From Thioalkalivibrio sp. ALJ21 (GTDB lineage: Bacteria; Pseudomonadota; Gammaproteobacteria; Ectothiorhodospirales; Ectothiorhodospiraceae): a DNA stretch of 64,000 bases. This document shows positions 8,471 through 16,543 of the stretch, one piece after another. The stretch covers positions 601,209 to 665,208 of the forward strand of contig NZ_KB905156.1 of NCBI RefSeq assembly GCF_000378605.1, written 5' to 3'. The translations under genes and the position numbers were made by a program. The notes beneath the pieces were generated by a model. It was not told the origin of the DNA. It saw nothing but the letters and a program-made list of their open reading frames with translations, and did no database searches. Each line of letters begins with the position of its first letter. Positions within the stretch are counted from its first letter, which is position 1.

Positions 8471-8872
8471 TCAGTCGCGCGGGCGGCCGCGCAGGATGGC
8501 CACGATCAGGACCAGAAAGACGACGCCCCCCAGCGCGAAAAAGCCGAACGCACGGGCCAGGCTGTGGTGCGCTACCTCGACCCGGGCCTCGTCGGCCCAG
8601 TCGTCCGCGCCATCGGCCCGCAGGCGAAAGCGATATTCGCCGTCCGGGAGACCGCTGATCACGCTGCTGGTGTCGCCGCCGCGGTAGATCACACGGGCGT
8701 CGTCGAAATCCGGACCGCTCGCCTGTTCGAGTTCGACGGGCCCCTCGGCGTTCCATTCGAGGGTTAGACCACCATCACGGGAGTCCGCGGGCGGGTCGTC
8801 AAAACGAGGCTCGGCCAGTGCAACCAGCGGCAGCAGCAGAAGCAGCAGGCTCGCGGGCAGGAGGGAGCGCAT
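8471..8872 (-). CDS. Exported, membrane-anchored protein with fibronectin-III-like domain
   Basis: A 133-residue protein that I do not recognise by family. It has a clear signal peptide (MRSLLPASLLLLLLPLVALA, likely cut before EPRF), about 75 residues that look like one small beta-sandwich (LTLEWNAEGPVELEQAS... YRGGDTS, then SGLPDGEYRFRLRA, a fibronectin-III-like pattern), and one C-terminal transmembrane helix with a basic end RGRPRD. It would be held in the inner membrane with the domain in the periplasm. The gene lies 26 bases after marR and 69 bases before the M20 gene, so it belongs to the operon. Role unknown. Confidence 0.75.
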   Translation of the reverse strand: MRSLLPASLLLLLLPLVALAEPRFDDPPADSRDGGLTLEWNAEGPVELEQASGPDFDDARVIYRGGDTSSVISGLPDGEYRFRLRADGADDWADEARVEVAHHSLARAFGFFALGGVVFLVLIVAILRGRPRD

Positions 8873-8898
8873 GGCGCGTTTCCTGACGGCCACGCCGA

Positions 8899-9447
8899 TC
8901 AGGTTTTCACCTCGAACGGCTGCAGACCGGCACGCGGCTCGGTGGTGTTCATCGCATCGACCAGCAGGGTCAGCCCCTGATCCAGCTCCGCCAGGCGCTC
9001 GGGCGGGAGGGCGTGCAACGCGCGGTTCAACTCGCCCTGGGGGGCCGCCGGGGCGTCGGACAGGAGCGCCTCCCCCTTGGGCGTGACATACAGGCGCACG
9101 ATGCGTTGGTCCTTCTCCGGGCGGCGGCGCTCGACCAGCCCGCTGTATTCCAGCTTGTCCAGCAGGTTCGAGGTGGTCGAGGCATGCACCGACAGCCGGC
9201 GCGAGAGGTCGCTGACATTCAGCCCGGGCGTACGCTGCAGCTCCCACAGGGCCCACAGCTGCGAGGCACTGATCCCACAGGCGCGCTCCACTGCCCGCGA
9301 GTGCCCCTGCAGGGCGCGAATGATCACGCGCAGCTGACGGATCACGGAACGCGGCAGATCCGGTTCCCCTTCCGTCGCGGGGCGTTGAGGTTCGTTCTGG
9401 GCAGAAACAGCTGACATCACAGTCGGGCTCAGTGTGGCTATTGCCAT
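8899..9447 (-). CDS. MarR-family transcriptional regulator
   Basis: A 182-residue MarR protein (172 if it starts at the ATG at 9417). The winged helix-turn-helix is clear: ISASQLWALWELQR, LSVHASTTSNLLDKLEYSGLVERR (about 85-108) and the wing with PEKDQRIVRLYVTPKG. MarR proteins bind palindromes as dimers and usually repress their own operon until a ligand or stress releases them. It is the first gene of the minus-strand operon, and a 23-base near-palindrome overlaps its promoter. EctR, a MarR protein controlling ectoine synthesis in methylotrophs, is a precedent for osmolyte control. Neither start has a good ribosome binding site. Confidence 0.88.
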   Translation of the reverse strand: MAIATLSPTVMSAVSAQNEPQRPATEGEPDLPRSVIRQLRVIIRALQGHSRAVERACGISASQLWALWELQRTPGLNVSDLSRRLSVHASTTSNLLDKLEYSGLVERRRPEKDQRIVRLYVTPKGEALLSDAPAAPQGELNRALHALPPERLAELDQGLTLLVDAMNTTEPRAGLQPFEVKT

Positions 9448-9493
9448 ATAGTTTTGTACAAAAATACTATTAGCGCAAGTCTGGGCTACTCAA
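9448..9493 (-). promoter_or_regulatory. Promoter and palindromic operator of the marR operon
   Basis: On the minus strand TTGAGT (9488-9493) and TAGTAT (9464-9469) are 18 bases apart and fit a sigma-70 promoter. Positions 9448-9470 form a near-palindrome: ATAGT and ACTAT ends around the perfect 12-base core TTTTGTACAAAA. It covers the -10 box and start point, the usual place for MarR autorepression. The local AT richness stands out from the surrounding GC-rich DNA. Binding is inference. Confidence 0.5.
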
Positions 9494-9725
9494 TCATTGG
9501 ACAAGACCTGTACATGCGTCTATCTAGGGGAGGGGCCACGGAAATGGTCCGTTTGGCCAGGTACGGCGATCTATTCCTTGCCGGCAATGCCAGAATGAGG
9601 ACCGCACTCGCGGTCAGATCTTGGGAGCGACCACTACAGGGGACAGGGACAGGCAGGTCGGCATCGGAAGGGTTTGACCGAACCCGCACGGCCCACGAAA
9701 AGGGCCATCAATCAGAGGGGTGAAA
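9471..9725. other. Divergent intergenic region
   Basis: The gap between the marR operon and the outer-membrane protein gene is about 370 bases. Apart from the marR promoter and the short leader ORF listed separately, I see no gene with good coding signs. No convincing -35/-10 pair was found for the rightward genes, so that promoter may be of an alternative sigma type. Confidence 0.4.
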
Positions 9726-9785
9726 ATGCTGCACACCAACCTTCTCGCGGCGGGACTGGGTCAGTTGTCTCCTCAGGATGCGTGA
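9726..9785 (+). CDS. Possible 19-residue leader peptide
   Basis: ATG at 9726 follows AGAGGGG by five bases, a strong ribosome binding site, and opens a 19-codon frame (MLHTNLLAAGLGQLSPQDA) that ends 34 bases before the start of the outer-membrane protein gene. It could be a leader that couples translation or senses a signal, or simply chance. There is no run of regulatory codons that would point to attenuation. Confidence 0.3.
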   Translation: MLHTNLLAAGLGQLSPQDA

Positions 9786-9819
9786 CCTCCCTGACAGACC
9801 TTTTCGGGAGGAGTACAGC

Positions 9820-11025
9820 ATGGACAAGTACACGTTGAACCGGCCCCTGGGGCTCGGGCTGTCCGGAGCCATCGTGCTCGCCTTGACCCTTGGCCCGCAG
9901 TCCGCGGCCGCGGAGTACGAAGGCATCCAGGTGGGGAATCTGACCATCGGGGGTGCGCTGAGGGCCAACTACATCCTGGGTGACTATCCCGACGGCGATC
10001 GACGCGAATGGGGCAAGGGTGGCGATTTCACTCTGGACACCGCCCGCATCAATCTCGATTACGAAAACGGGCCGTGGCTCGGCAAGTTCGAGTACCGCTG
10101 GTACGAGGGCTATAACATGCTGCATACCGGCTGGGCAGGCTATCGCTTCGACAACGAGAGCCAGCTCGAGGTCGGCGTGACGCGCGCGCCGTTCGGCCCG
10201 GGACCGTACGGTGTCTCCCAGAGCTGGTTCTTCGACCAGCACTATTACCTCGGCCTGTCGGACAACATGAACCTCGGTGCCAAATACACGATGCCGATGG
10301 GCGACTGGACCTGGGATTTTGCTTATTTCTATTCCGATGCCGGGTCCTACTCGGGTGACACCGAGGACAGCGCTCGCTACTCCTACGACGTCGTCAACGA
10401 GACCGGGGATGGCTTTGAGGAACGCAACCAGGTGAATGTCCGCGGGATCTACAGCATCCCGGATACCGATCACGAGGTGGGCTTCTCGGCGCAGTACGGA
10501 GAGCTGCGCAGCCGCGGGCCTCAGGATGACGGGGACCACTTCGCGGTGTCCGGTCACATGGTCAACAGCTGGGGCAACTGGACACTGGCCAGTCAGTTGA
10601 CCTACTACAAGATGGATGTGGACGAGCACACGCTGCTCGACGGCAGCGTCACGGATCGCCGGATCGATATGGGTGCTTACGACTTCCCGAACACCGTGGC
10701 CACTGAGGGCTGGATCCCGGCCGTATCACTCAGCTACTACCACGAGACCCCGAATATCGGCTGGCTCGACTACGTTATCCCCTATGCGGAATTCAGCTCA
10801 GTGGTGAAAAGCGAGAGCGACTTCAACAACAGCGACCTTCTGGTGCTGGGGGCCGCCTGGGGCCGAGGCAACTGGTACATCTATACGGATCTCGCCTACT
10901 CCAACGGCAACGAGTTCGTCGGTGGCAACCGTCGCGGCGACAATCCGTTCGGTGACCGTCTCGGTGCCAACGAAGATGACAACTGGGAAGCCCGCTTCAA
11001 TATCAACTTCGGGTACTACTTCTGA
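9820..11025 (+). CDS. Outer-membrane beta-barrel porin-like protein
   Basis: A 401-residue protein with a signal peptide (cut after AAA, before EYEG) and repeated amphipathic strands with many Trp, Tyr and acidic residues, ending with the outer-membrane signature NINFGYYF, where a C-terminal Phe directs assembly by the BAM machinery. The layout resembles phosphate-selective-porin and alginate-type barrels rather than OmpC-like trimers, but the exact family is not certain. The ATG at 9820 is fixed by GGGAGGAG eight bases upstream. It lies 149 bases ahead of the BCCT transporter gene and is divergent from the marR operon, so it may supply solute across the outer membrane. Confidence 0.82.
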   Translation: MDKYTLNRPLGLGLSGAIVLALTLGPQSAAAEYEGIQVGNLTIGGALRANYILGDYPDGDRREWGKGGDFTLDTARINLDYENGPWLGKFEYRWYEGYNMLHTGWAGYRFDNESQLEVGVTRAPFGPGPYGVSQSWFFDQHYYLGLSDNMNLGAKYTMPMGDWTWDFAYFYSDAGSYSGDTEDSARYSYDVVNETGDGFEERNQVNVRGIYSIPDTDHEVGFSAQYGELRSRGPQDDGDHFAVSGHMVNSWGNWTLASQLTYYKMDVDEHTLLDGSVTDRRIDMGAYDFPNTVATEGWIPAVSLSYYHETPNIGWLDYVIPYAEFSSVVKSESDFNNSDLLVLGAAWGRGNWYIYTDLAYSNGNEFVGGNRRGDNPFGDRLGANEDDNWEARFNINFGYYF

Positions 11026-11174
11026 CCCAGCCCCCGGGAAACGGGGTCCATGCGGATGCCGTTCCCCGGGCCCACGAAAGCTAGAGACATTCACGAAGCC
11101 GGGACCACCCGCCGCCGTCAATACATTGACCGGCTGAACTCGGCATCCCGGACCGGAGTTCCAAGGAGGAGACC

Positions 11175-12794
11175 GTGAGCGACAACGCACAAGACCCGAA
11201 ACGGGCGATCGAGGAGCTCGAGGCCCGTTACGAGACCGATCACGAGATCGGGGAACAGAACATCAACCCGCTGGGGCTGGATCTGCACAACCCGGTATTC
11301 GTCGTCAGCGCCCTGCTGATCCTCCTGTTCGTGATCCTGTCCCTGCTGTTCCCGGAACAGGCCGACGAGAGTCTGGGCGCCACGCGCGCCTGGATCGGCG
11401 AGACCTTTGACTGGTTGTTCCTGTCGGCCGGCAACCTGTTCGTGCTGTTCTGTCTGGCCCTGATCCTGCTGCCGGTGGGGAGCATCCGGATCGGCGGCCA
11501 GGATGCGAAGCCGGACTTCAGTGTGCTGTCGTGGTTTTCGATGCTTTTCGCCGCCGGCATGGGCATCGGCCTGATGTTCTGGGCCGTAGCCGAACCGGTA
11601 GGCTATTTCACCGAGTGGTTCGGAACACCTTTGGGCATCGAGGGCGGCACCGAGGAATCGAAGCACGCCGCGCTCGGTGCAACGATGTACCACTGGGGAC
11701 TGCACCCATGGGCGATCTATGCCGTGGTGGGTCTGGCGCTGGCGTTCTTTGCCTTCAACAAGGGCCTGCCACTAACCATCCGCTCCGCGTTCTACCCGAT
11801 CTTCGGCGAGCGGATCTGGGGCCCGATCGGGCATGTGATCGACACCCTGGCCGTACTGGCCACGCTGTTCGGCCTGGCCACCTCCCTGGGTCTCGGGGCA
11901 CAGCAGGCGGCATCGGGACTGGAGTCGGTGTTCGGCATCGAGGCCGGGCTGAACACCCAGGTGGCGATCATCATCGGCGTTACCGTCATTGCCCTGTTGT
12001 CGATCATGCGTGGCATCCATGGCGGGGTACGCGTGCTCAGCAACATCAACCTGACACTGGCCGCCATCCTGCTGCTGTTCGTGGCCCTGTTCGGCGGCTT
12101 TATCGCCTTCCTCTCCAATACCGGCATTACGCTCAGCGCCTACGCCCAGTACATGTGGCCGCTCAGCAACCCGGTGGGCCGTGATGACCAGACCTTCTAC
12201 CACGAGTGGACGATCTTCTTCTGGGCCTGGTGGATCTCCTGGTCGCCGTTTGTCGGCATGTTCATCGCGCGGGTCTCGCGCGGGCGCACGGTGCGCCAGT
12301 TCGTGACCGCAGTGCTGCTGGTACCGACGGCCGTTACCGTGATCTGGATGAGTGCCTTTGGCGGGACCGGCCTGGATCAGGCCCGCGACGGGATCGGCGC
12401 GCTGGCCGACGGCATCAGCGACTCCTCGCTGGCGCTGTTCCAGATGCTGGAGCACCTGCCGCTGACCACGATCACCTCACTGCTGGCGATCACCCTGGTG
12501 CTGGTCTTCTTCATCACCTCGTCGGACTCCGGCTCGCTGGTGATCGACTCGATCACCTCCGGCGGCAAGACCGACGCCCCGCAGTCCCAGCGCCTGTTCT
12601 GGGCCACGGTCGAAGGCGTGATCGCGGGCGTCTTGCTCGCGGTGGGCGGCGCGGCCGCGCTGCAGGCCCTGCAGGCCGGTGCCGTCAGCACCGGGCTGCC
12701 CTTCGTGATCGTGCTTCTGTTCATGTGCGTCAGCCTGATGATGGGGCTGTTCCACGAACTCAAACTGATCCGCCTGAAGGAGGCGACCGGATAG
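11175..12794 (+). CDS. BCCT-family betaine/choline/carnitine-type transporter
   Basis: A 539-residue inner-membrane symporter with 12 hydrophobic helices. The family glycine stretch is GMGIGLMFWAVAEP (128-141) and the Trp motif is WAWWISWSPFVGMF (350-363), both typical of BCCT proteins. GMGIG, rather than GMGID, matches the Na+-coupled betaine carriers such as BetP, so uptake of glycine betaine or a like solute under salt stress is the best guess. There is a hydrophilic N-terminal tail of about 40 residues with many acidic residues, and only a short C-terminal tail, so osmosensing of the BetP type is unclear. The GTG start has AAGGAGG upstream. A terminator follows. Confidence 0.92.
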   Translation: MSDNAQDPKRAIEELEARYETDHEIGEQNINPLGLDLHNPVFVVSALLILLFVILSLLFPEQADESLGATRAWIGETFDWLFLSAGNLFVLFCLALILLPVGSIRIGGQDAKPDFSVLSWFSMLFAAGMGIGLMFWAVAEPVGYFTEWFGTPLGIEGGTEESKHAALGATMYHWGLHPWAIYAVVGLALAFFAFNKGLPLTIRSAFYPIFGERIWGPIGHVIDTLAVLATLFGLATSLGLGAQQAASGLESVFGIEAGLNTQVAIIIGVTVIALLSIMRGIHGGVRVLSNINLTLAAILLLFVALFGGFIAFLSNTGITLSAYAQYMWPLSNPVGRDDQTFYHEWTIFFWAWWISWSPFVGMFIARVSRGRTVRQFVTAVLLVPTAVTVIWMSAFGGTGLDQARDGIGALADGISDSSLALFQMLEHLPLTTITSLLAITLVLVFFITSSDSGSLVIDSITSGGKTDAPQSQRLFWATVEGVIAGVLLAVGGAAALQALQAGAVSTGLPFVIVLLFMCVSLMMGLFHELKLIRLKEATG

Positions 12795-12880
12795 GCCGCC
12801 AGAACTCCACCCTTGAGGCCAGCACGGGGTCATGCCCCGTGCAATGCCGAGCCAGACTCTCTCGGTACTGGAGAAACAGG

Positions 12881-12916
12881 AAACCCCGCCGGGGCGTAGT
12901 CCGGCGGGGTTTTTTG
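12881..12916. terminator. Rho-independent terminator between convergent genes
   Basis: AAACCCCGCCGG and CCGGCGGGGTTT pair into a perfect 12-base stem around an eight-base loop, with a T run on the plus strand and an A run in front, so it can work in both directions for the BCCT gene and the facing porin gene. Confidence 0.9.
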
Positions 12917-12968
12917 CTCAGCCGTGCCCCGCTCTCCCGGGATCCGGGACACGGGCTGGGGCCACGAT

Positions 12969-13997
12969 CTAAAAGTCGTAGCGCATGCCAAGCGAAAAGG
13001 CCGTGGCGTTTTCGCCCATCGCGCCACCCGGGCCGGAACTGCGCGCCGCACCCCATGGGGTCAGAGCCGAGGCATCGTCATTGTCGACCATGGCAATGTT
13101 GCCGTAGAAGCGCAGGTCGCTGTCGATACGATATTCCAGGCCAAGGGCGTACATCGTGGCATCGGCATCGTCCAGGTCGGAATCCAGCTGGAAGACGTGG
13201 CCGTTCAGGTACATGCTCGGGCTCAGACGGAGCTGGCCGCCCAGTCCGTACACGTCCGCCTCGTCACCATTGACCGTCTCCGAATTCTGGTAGAGGCCGC
13301 CGATGCGGAAGGCCTCTGTGATGCGGTAGCCAATGGCCAGGCGCCAGGCATCCGGGTTCACGTCACCGTCTTCCTGCTTTTCGTAGGCCAGCGCGCCAGT
13401 CAGGTCGCCCAGGCTAAGGTTCAGCGAGGTCGAGTAGGCCTTGTTGTCAGCACCGTCCACCGTCGTGGCGCCATCAGTTTCGTTCGAATACTGGATGTTC
13501 CAGGTCAGGCCGCCAAAGCTCGGAGTCTGGTAGTGGATGCTGTTGTTGAAGCGCTCGTCGAAGCGCCCGGTCTGGGCGGCGGAGCGCGCGAGATTACGCA
13601 GATCGCCAACCTGATCACCGAAGAAGTTGGCGGGACCACGCGCCCGCTTGAAGGGGGTATCGAACTTGCCGACGCGCAACATGCCCCAAGCGTCGCCGCG
13701 CAGCCCGACGAAGGTGTCGCGTGTGGCAAAGCTCAATTCATTGTCTGCCGCGGTGTCGAAGTCCACCTGCTGTTCGATCTGGAACATCCCGATCAGTTGT
13801 TCGCGGAATTCGCGCTCGCCGCGGAAGCCCAGGCGGCTGGAGTTACTCGAAACGTTGAATTCATTGTAGTCGGCGCCGTCATCGAGAACATCCGCGGAAA
13901 CGTGGGCGCGGCCGTACAGAGTCCAGTCGGCCGTCGCCAGGGCCGGAACGACCAGACCAGCCGCAATCAGGCTGGTCAGCAAGTACTTGCGATTCAT
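12969..13997 (-). CDS. General Gram-negative porin
   Basis: A 342-residue outer-membrane porin. The signal peptide (MNRKYLLTSLIAAGLVVPALATA) is followed at once by the first strand DWTLYGRAHVSADV, then SSRLGFRGEREF and ATRDTFVGLRGDAWGMLRVGKFDTPFK, the classic start of proteobacterial trimeric porins with the constriction loop region after it. It ends with Phe (MRYDF). The protein is acidic, as is common in halophiles. ATG at 13997 is chosen because GGGGAGA lies just upstream; an in-frame ATG farther out lacks this. It is divergent from the TonB receptor gene. Confidence 0.92.
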   Translation of the reverse strand: MNRKYLLTSLIAAGLVVPALATADWTLYGRAHVSADVLDDGADYNEFNVSSNSSRLGFRGEREFREQLIGMFQIEQQVDFDTAADNELSFATRDTFVGLRGDAWGMLRVGKFDTPFKRARGPANFFGDQVGDLRNLARSAAQTGRFDERFNNSIHYQTPSFGGLTWNIQYSNETDGATTVDGADNKAYSTSLNLSLGDLTGALAYEKQEDGDVNPDAWRLAIGYRITEAFRIGGLYQNSETVNGDEADVYGLGGQLRLSPSMYLNGHVFQLDSDLDDADATMYALGLEYRIDSDLRFYGNIAMVDNDDASALTPWGAARSSGPGGAMGENATAFSLGMRYDF

Positions 13998-14233
13998 GGG
14001 TTTCTCCCCTTTTGGCATGTGCAGGTTGGCGAGACGCGGCGGCGTCCCGACAGGGCGCAAGCATGGCGAGGGCGGGTGACGCGCCCATTACGAGGGAGTG
14101 AAGATCGTGTTAATAAGCGACACTGTGGCATAAACAATACGCCCGGCCGGGGAACCCGCGCACCGGCCACGAGTCCTCCGAAGAGCAGGCTGACTCGAGG
14201 CCTGTGGCGATGCAGCCGCGAATGGGAGGGACC

Positions 14234-16333
14234 GTGGTGGAGCGACGAGTGGATAGGGCGTTCTCTGGCAAGCTACGGTGGCCCCTGTTCACCGGCCTGC
14301 TGGTCGCGGGCTCGACGGGGCTCGCCGAAGACGACGTGCCGGTGCTGGACCCGGTGGAGATCACTGTGACCGCACCCAGGCTGGCCACGCCGCTGGCGGA
14401 TCTGCCGGCGGCGGTATCGCGCGTGGACGAGCGCCAGGCCACCGAGGGGCGTCAGGGCCTGCAGCTGGACGAGTCGCTGAACCGCGTGCCGGGGCTGTTC
14501 GCCCAGAACCGCTACAACTTCGCGCAGGACGCGCGCATCTCCATCCGCGGCTTCGGCTCGCGCGCACCGTTCGGGGTGCGCGGGCTGCGCATCCTGCAGG
14601 ACGGCATCCCCGAGACCACCCCCGACGGCCAGTCGCAGGTGGATGCGATCGACCTGCTGAACCTGCGCGACATCGAGGTCCTGCGCGGACCCAGCGCCGC
14701 GCTGTACGGCAATGCCTCTGGAGGCGTGATTTCGGCGCGCACCCGCGACGGCCGCGACCCGCGTGGCTTTGGTGGCGGGGTCATGCTGGGCAGCTACGGT
14801 TATCGCCGCGCCGAGGCCATCGCCGAACAGGACCACGGGACCCATCGCTACTCCCTGACCGCCCACGATTTCGCGATCGACGGCTACCGCGACCAGTCCA
14901 CCGCCGAGAAGCGCTACCTGCGCCTGCATACCGCCTCGGAGCTGGAGGCCGGGACGCTGAACTTCCACCTGCGTTACCTCGATGCCCCGCGCACCGATGA
15001 TCCCGGCGGGCTCACCCGCGAGGAGATGCGCCAGAACCGCCGCGCGGCCGCCCCGCTGGCCACGGCCCTCGACAGCACGCAGGAGGCCGAGCAGCTCACG
15101 ACGGGGTTGCAGTGGGAACAGTCCCTCGGACCCGGCGAGCTGCGCCTGGGTGGTTTCTGGACCCAGCGCGACTACGCGCAGCAACTGCCATTCCCCGGCG
15201 ACTCGCGGGTAGCCTACGAACGGGATTTCTACGGACTCAATGCCCAGTACGAACAGGACATCGGGCCGACCCGGGTGCTGACCGGGATCGACCTGGAAGA
15301 GCAGCGTGACGACCGCACCCGGCGCTGCACCGATATCCAGGGGCAGGCGAACTGTCCGGGCGGCACCCCCTCGATCGACGATCTCGCCCTGCACCAGCGA
15401 GAGCGCGCCCGCTCGCGCGGGGTTTTCGTACAGACCGACACCGCGCTGGGGTCGGACTGGAACATGGTGCTCGGCGCGCGCCACGACCGCATCCGCATGT
15501 CCATCGACGACCACTTCTCTGACCGGGTCGGCGAACCGGATCGCTCGGATGCGCGGACCTTCCGCGAGACCAGCGCGATGGCGGGGCTGATCTGGCACTT
15601 CCAGCCGGACTACCGGGCCTACGTGAACGTGGCCACCAACTTCGAGACCCCGACCTTCACCGAGTTCGCGAATCCCGAGGGCGGGGGCGGCTTCAACGAC
15701 GGCCTCGACCCCCAGCGGGCACGCAGCATCGAGGTCGGAATCCGCCGCGAGACCGGTCGCCTGGCCTGGGATGCCTCGGTCTACGCGACCCGCGTGCGCG
15801 ACGAGATCGCCCCGTTCGAAGAACCGAACGTGGACGGACGCACCTTCTACACCAACGCCGGCCGGACCGCGCGCAACGGCTTCGAGCTGGCGGTCGACTG
15901 GTCCGCGACCGAGCAGTGGACGCTGTCCAGCGCGCTCAGCCTGAACGACTTCCGCTATCGGGATTTCGTGGACCAGCAGGGTGAGCGGCGCGATGGTAAT
16001 AGGCTGCCCGGGCTGCCGCGCGAGCAGTTGTTCGTGGAGGCCGACTGGCGCCAGGGGCCTTACTTTTTCACCGTCGATGCGCTGTACACAGGCGGGCGCT
16101 ACGTGAACGACGCCAACGACGAACGGGTGGGCGGACAGACCACGCTGAACCTGCGCGCGGGCCGCCACTGGCAGGATGGCAATGCCCATGTCGAGGCCTT
16201 CGTGGCGGCGAACAACCTGCTGGATGCGGACAACGTCGACAACATCCGCATCAACGACGGCAACCGCCGCTATTACGAGCCAGCCCCGGGCCTGACCCTG
16301 ATGGCCGGCATGCGCATGACCTTCGGGCGCTAG
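14234..16333 (+). CDS. TonB-dependent outer-membrane receptor
   Basis: A protein of about 700 residues that should bring a scarce ligand, such as an iron chelate or cobalamin, into the periplasm using TonB energy. After a signal peptide there is a TonB-box-like stretch (DPVEITVTAP), a plug domain with the usual marks SIRGFGSRAPFGVRGLRI, DGIP and LRDIEVLRGPSAALYGNASGG, then a 22-strand barrel ending in MRMTFGR. The last residue is Arg rather than Phe, a small departure. GTG at 14234 has GGGAGG just upstream and is preferred to ATG codons at 14204 and 14210. No cobalamin riboswitch or clear Fur box was seen upstream, so the ligand is open. Confidence 0.9.
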   Translation: MVERRVDRAFSGKLRWPLFTGLLVAGSTGLAEDDVPVLDPVEITVTAPRLATPLADLPAAVSRVDERQATEGRQGLQLDESLNRVPGLFAQNRYNFAQDARISIRGFGSRAPFGVRGLRILQDGIPETTPDGQSQVDAIDLLNLRDIEVLRGPSAALYGNASGGVISARTRDGRDPRGFGGGVMLGSYGYRRAEAIAEQDHGTHRYSLTAHDFAIDGYRDQSTAEKRYLRLHTASELEAGTLNFHLRYLDAPRTDDPGGLTREEMRQNRRAAAPLATALDSTQEAEQLTTGLQWEQSLGPGELRLGGFWTQRDYAQQLPFPGDSRVAYERDFYGLNAQYEQDIGPTRVLTGIDLEEQRDDRTRRCTDIQGQANCPGGTPSIDDLALHQRERARSRGVFVQTDTALGSDWNMVLGARHDRIRMSIDDHFSDRVGEPDRSDARTFRETSAMAGLIWHFQPDYRAYVNVATNFETPTFTEFANPEGGGGFNDGLDPQRARSIEVGIRRETGRLAWDASVYATRVRDEIAPFEEPNVDGRTFYTNAGRTARNGFELAVDWSATEQWTLSSALSLNDFRYRDFVDQQGERRDGNRLPGLPREQLFVEADWRQGPYFFTVDALYTGGRYVNDANDERVGGQTTLNLRAGRHWQDGNAHVEAFVAANNLLDADNVDNIRINDGNRRYYEPAPGLTLMAGMRMTFGR

Positions 16334-16357
16334 CGCGCCACCACGCCGGACCCTGAG

Positions 16358-16463
16358 CCGTCATTGCGAGGAGGCGAAGCCGACGAAGCAATCTCCCTCA
16401 GGAAGCACCGCATTGCCAGCGTTCGGAGATTGCCACGTCGGCTTCGCCTCCTCGCAATGACGG
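16358..16463. repeat. Palindromic MITE-like element with perfect 28-base terminal inverted repeats
   Basis: CCGTCATTGCGAGGAGGCG and the bases after it (16358-16385) recur as an exact reverse complement at 16436-16463, with 50 bases between. The same 28 bases occur again at 17339 on the other side of the rhomboid gene. It codes for nothing; it can form a long hairpin. Confidence 0.85.
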
Positions 16464-16543
16464 TGCCGTGAAGATGGACCGTAGCCGCTACGTCGCACGC
16501 TGCACTGGGCGCCGCGCGAACCGCCCCAAGGAAGGGTGTCCGA

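Noticed and set aside
9454-9723. Plus-strand frame of 89 codons in the divergent gap
   Set aside because: No ribosome binding site, an amino-acid mix with no domain, and it would start inside the marR operator. Treated as non-coding.
11026-11174. Terminator between the barrel gene and the BCCT gene
   Set aside because: CCCGGGAAACGG and CCGTTCCCCGGG can pair imperfectly, but no T run follows, so transcription probably continues.
13998-14233. Cobalamin riboswitch or Fur box ahead of the TonB-dependent receptor
   Set aside because: I looked for the B12-box and for a Fur-like palindrome and found neither with useful similarity.
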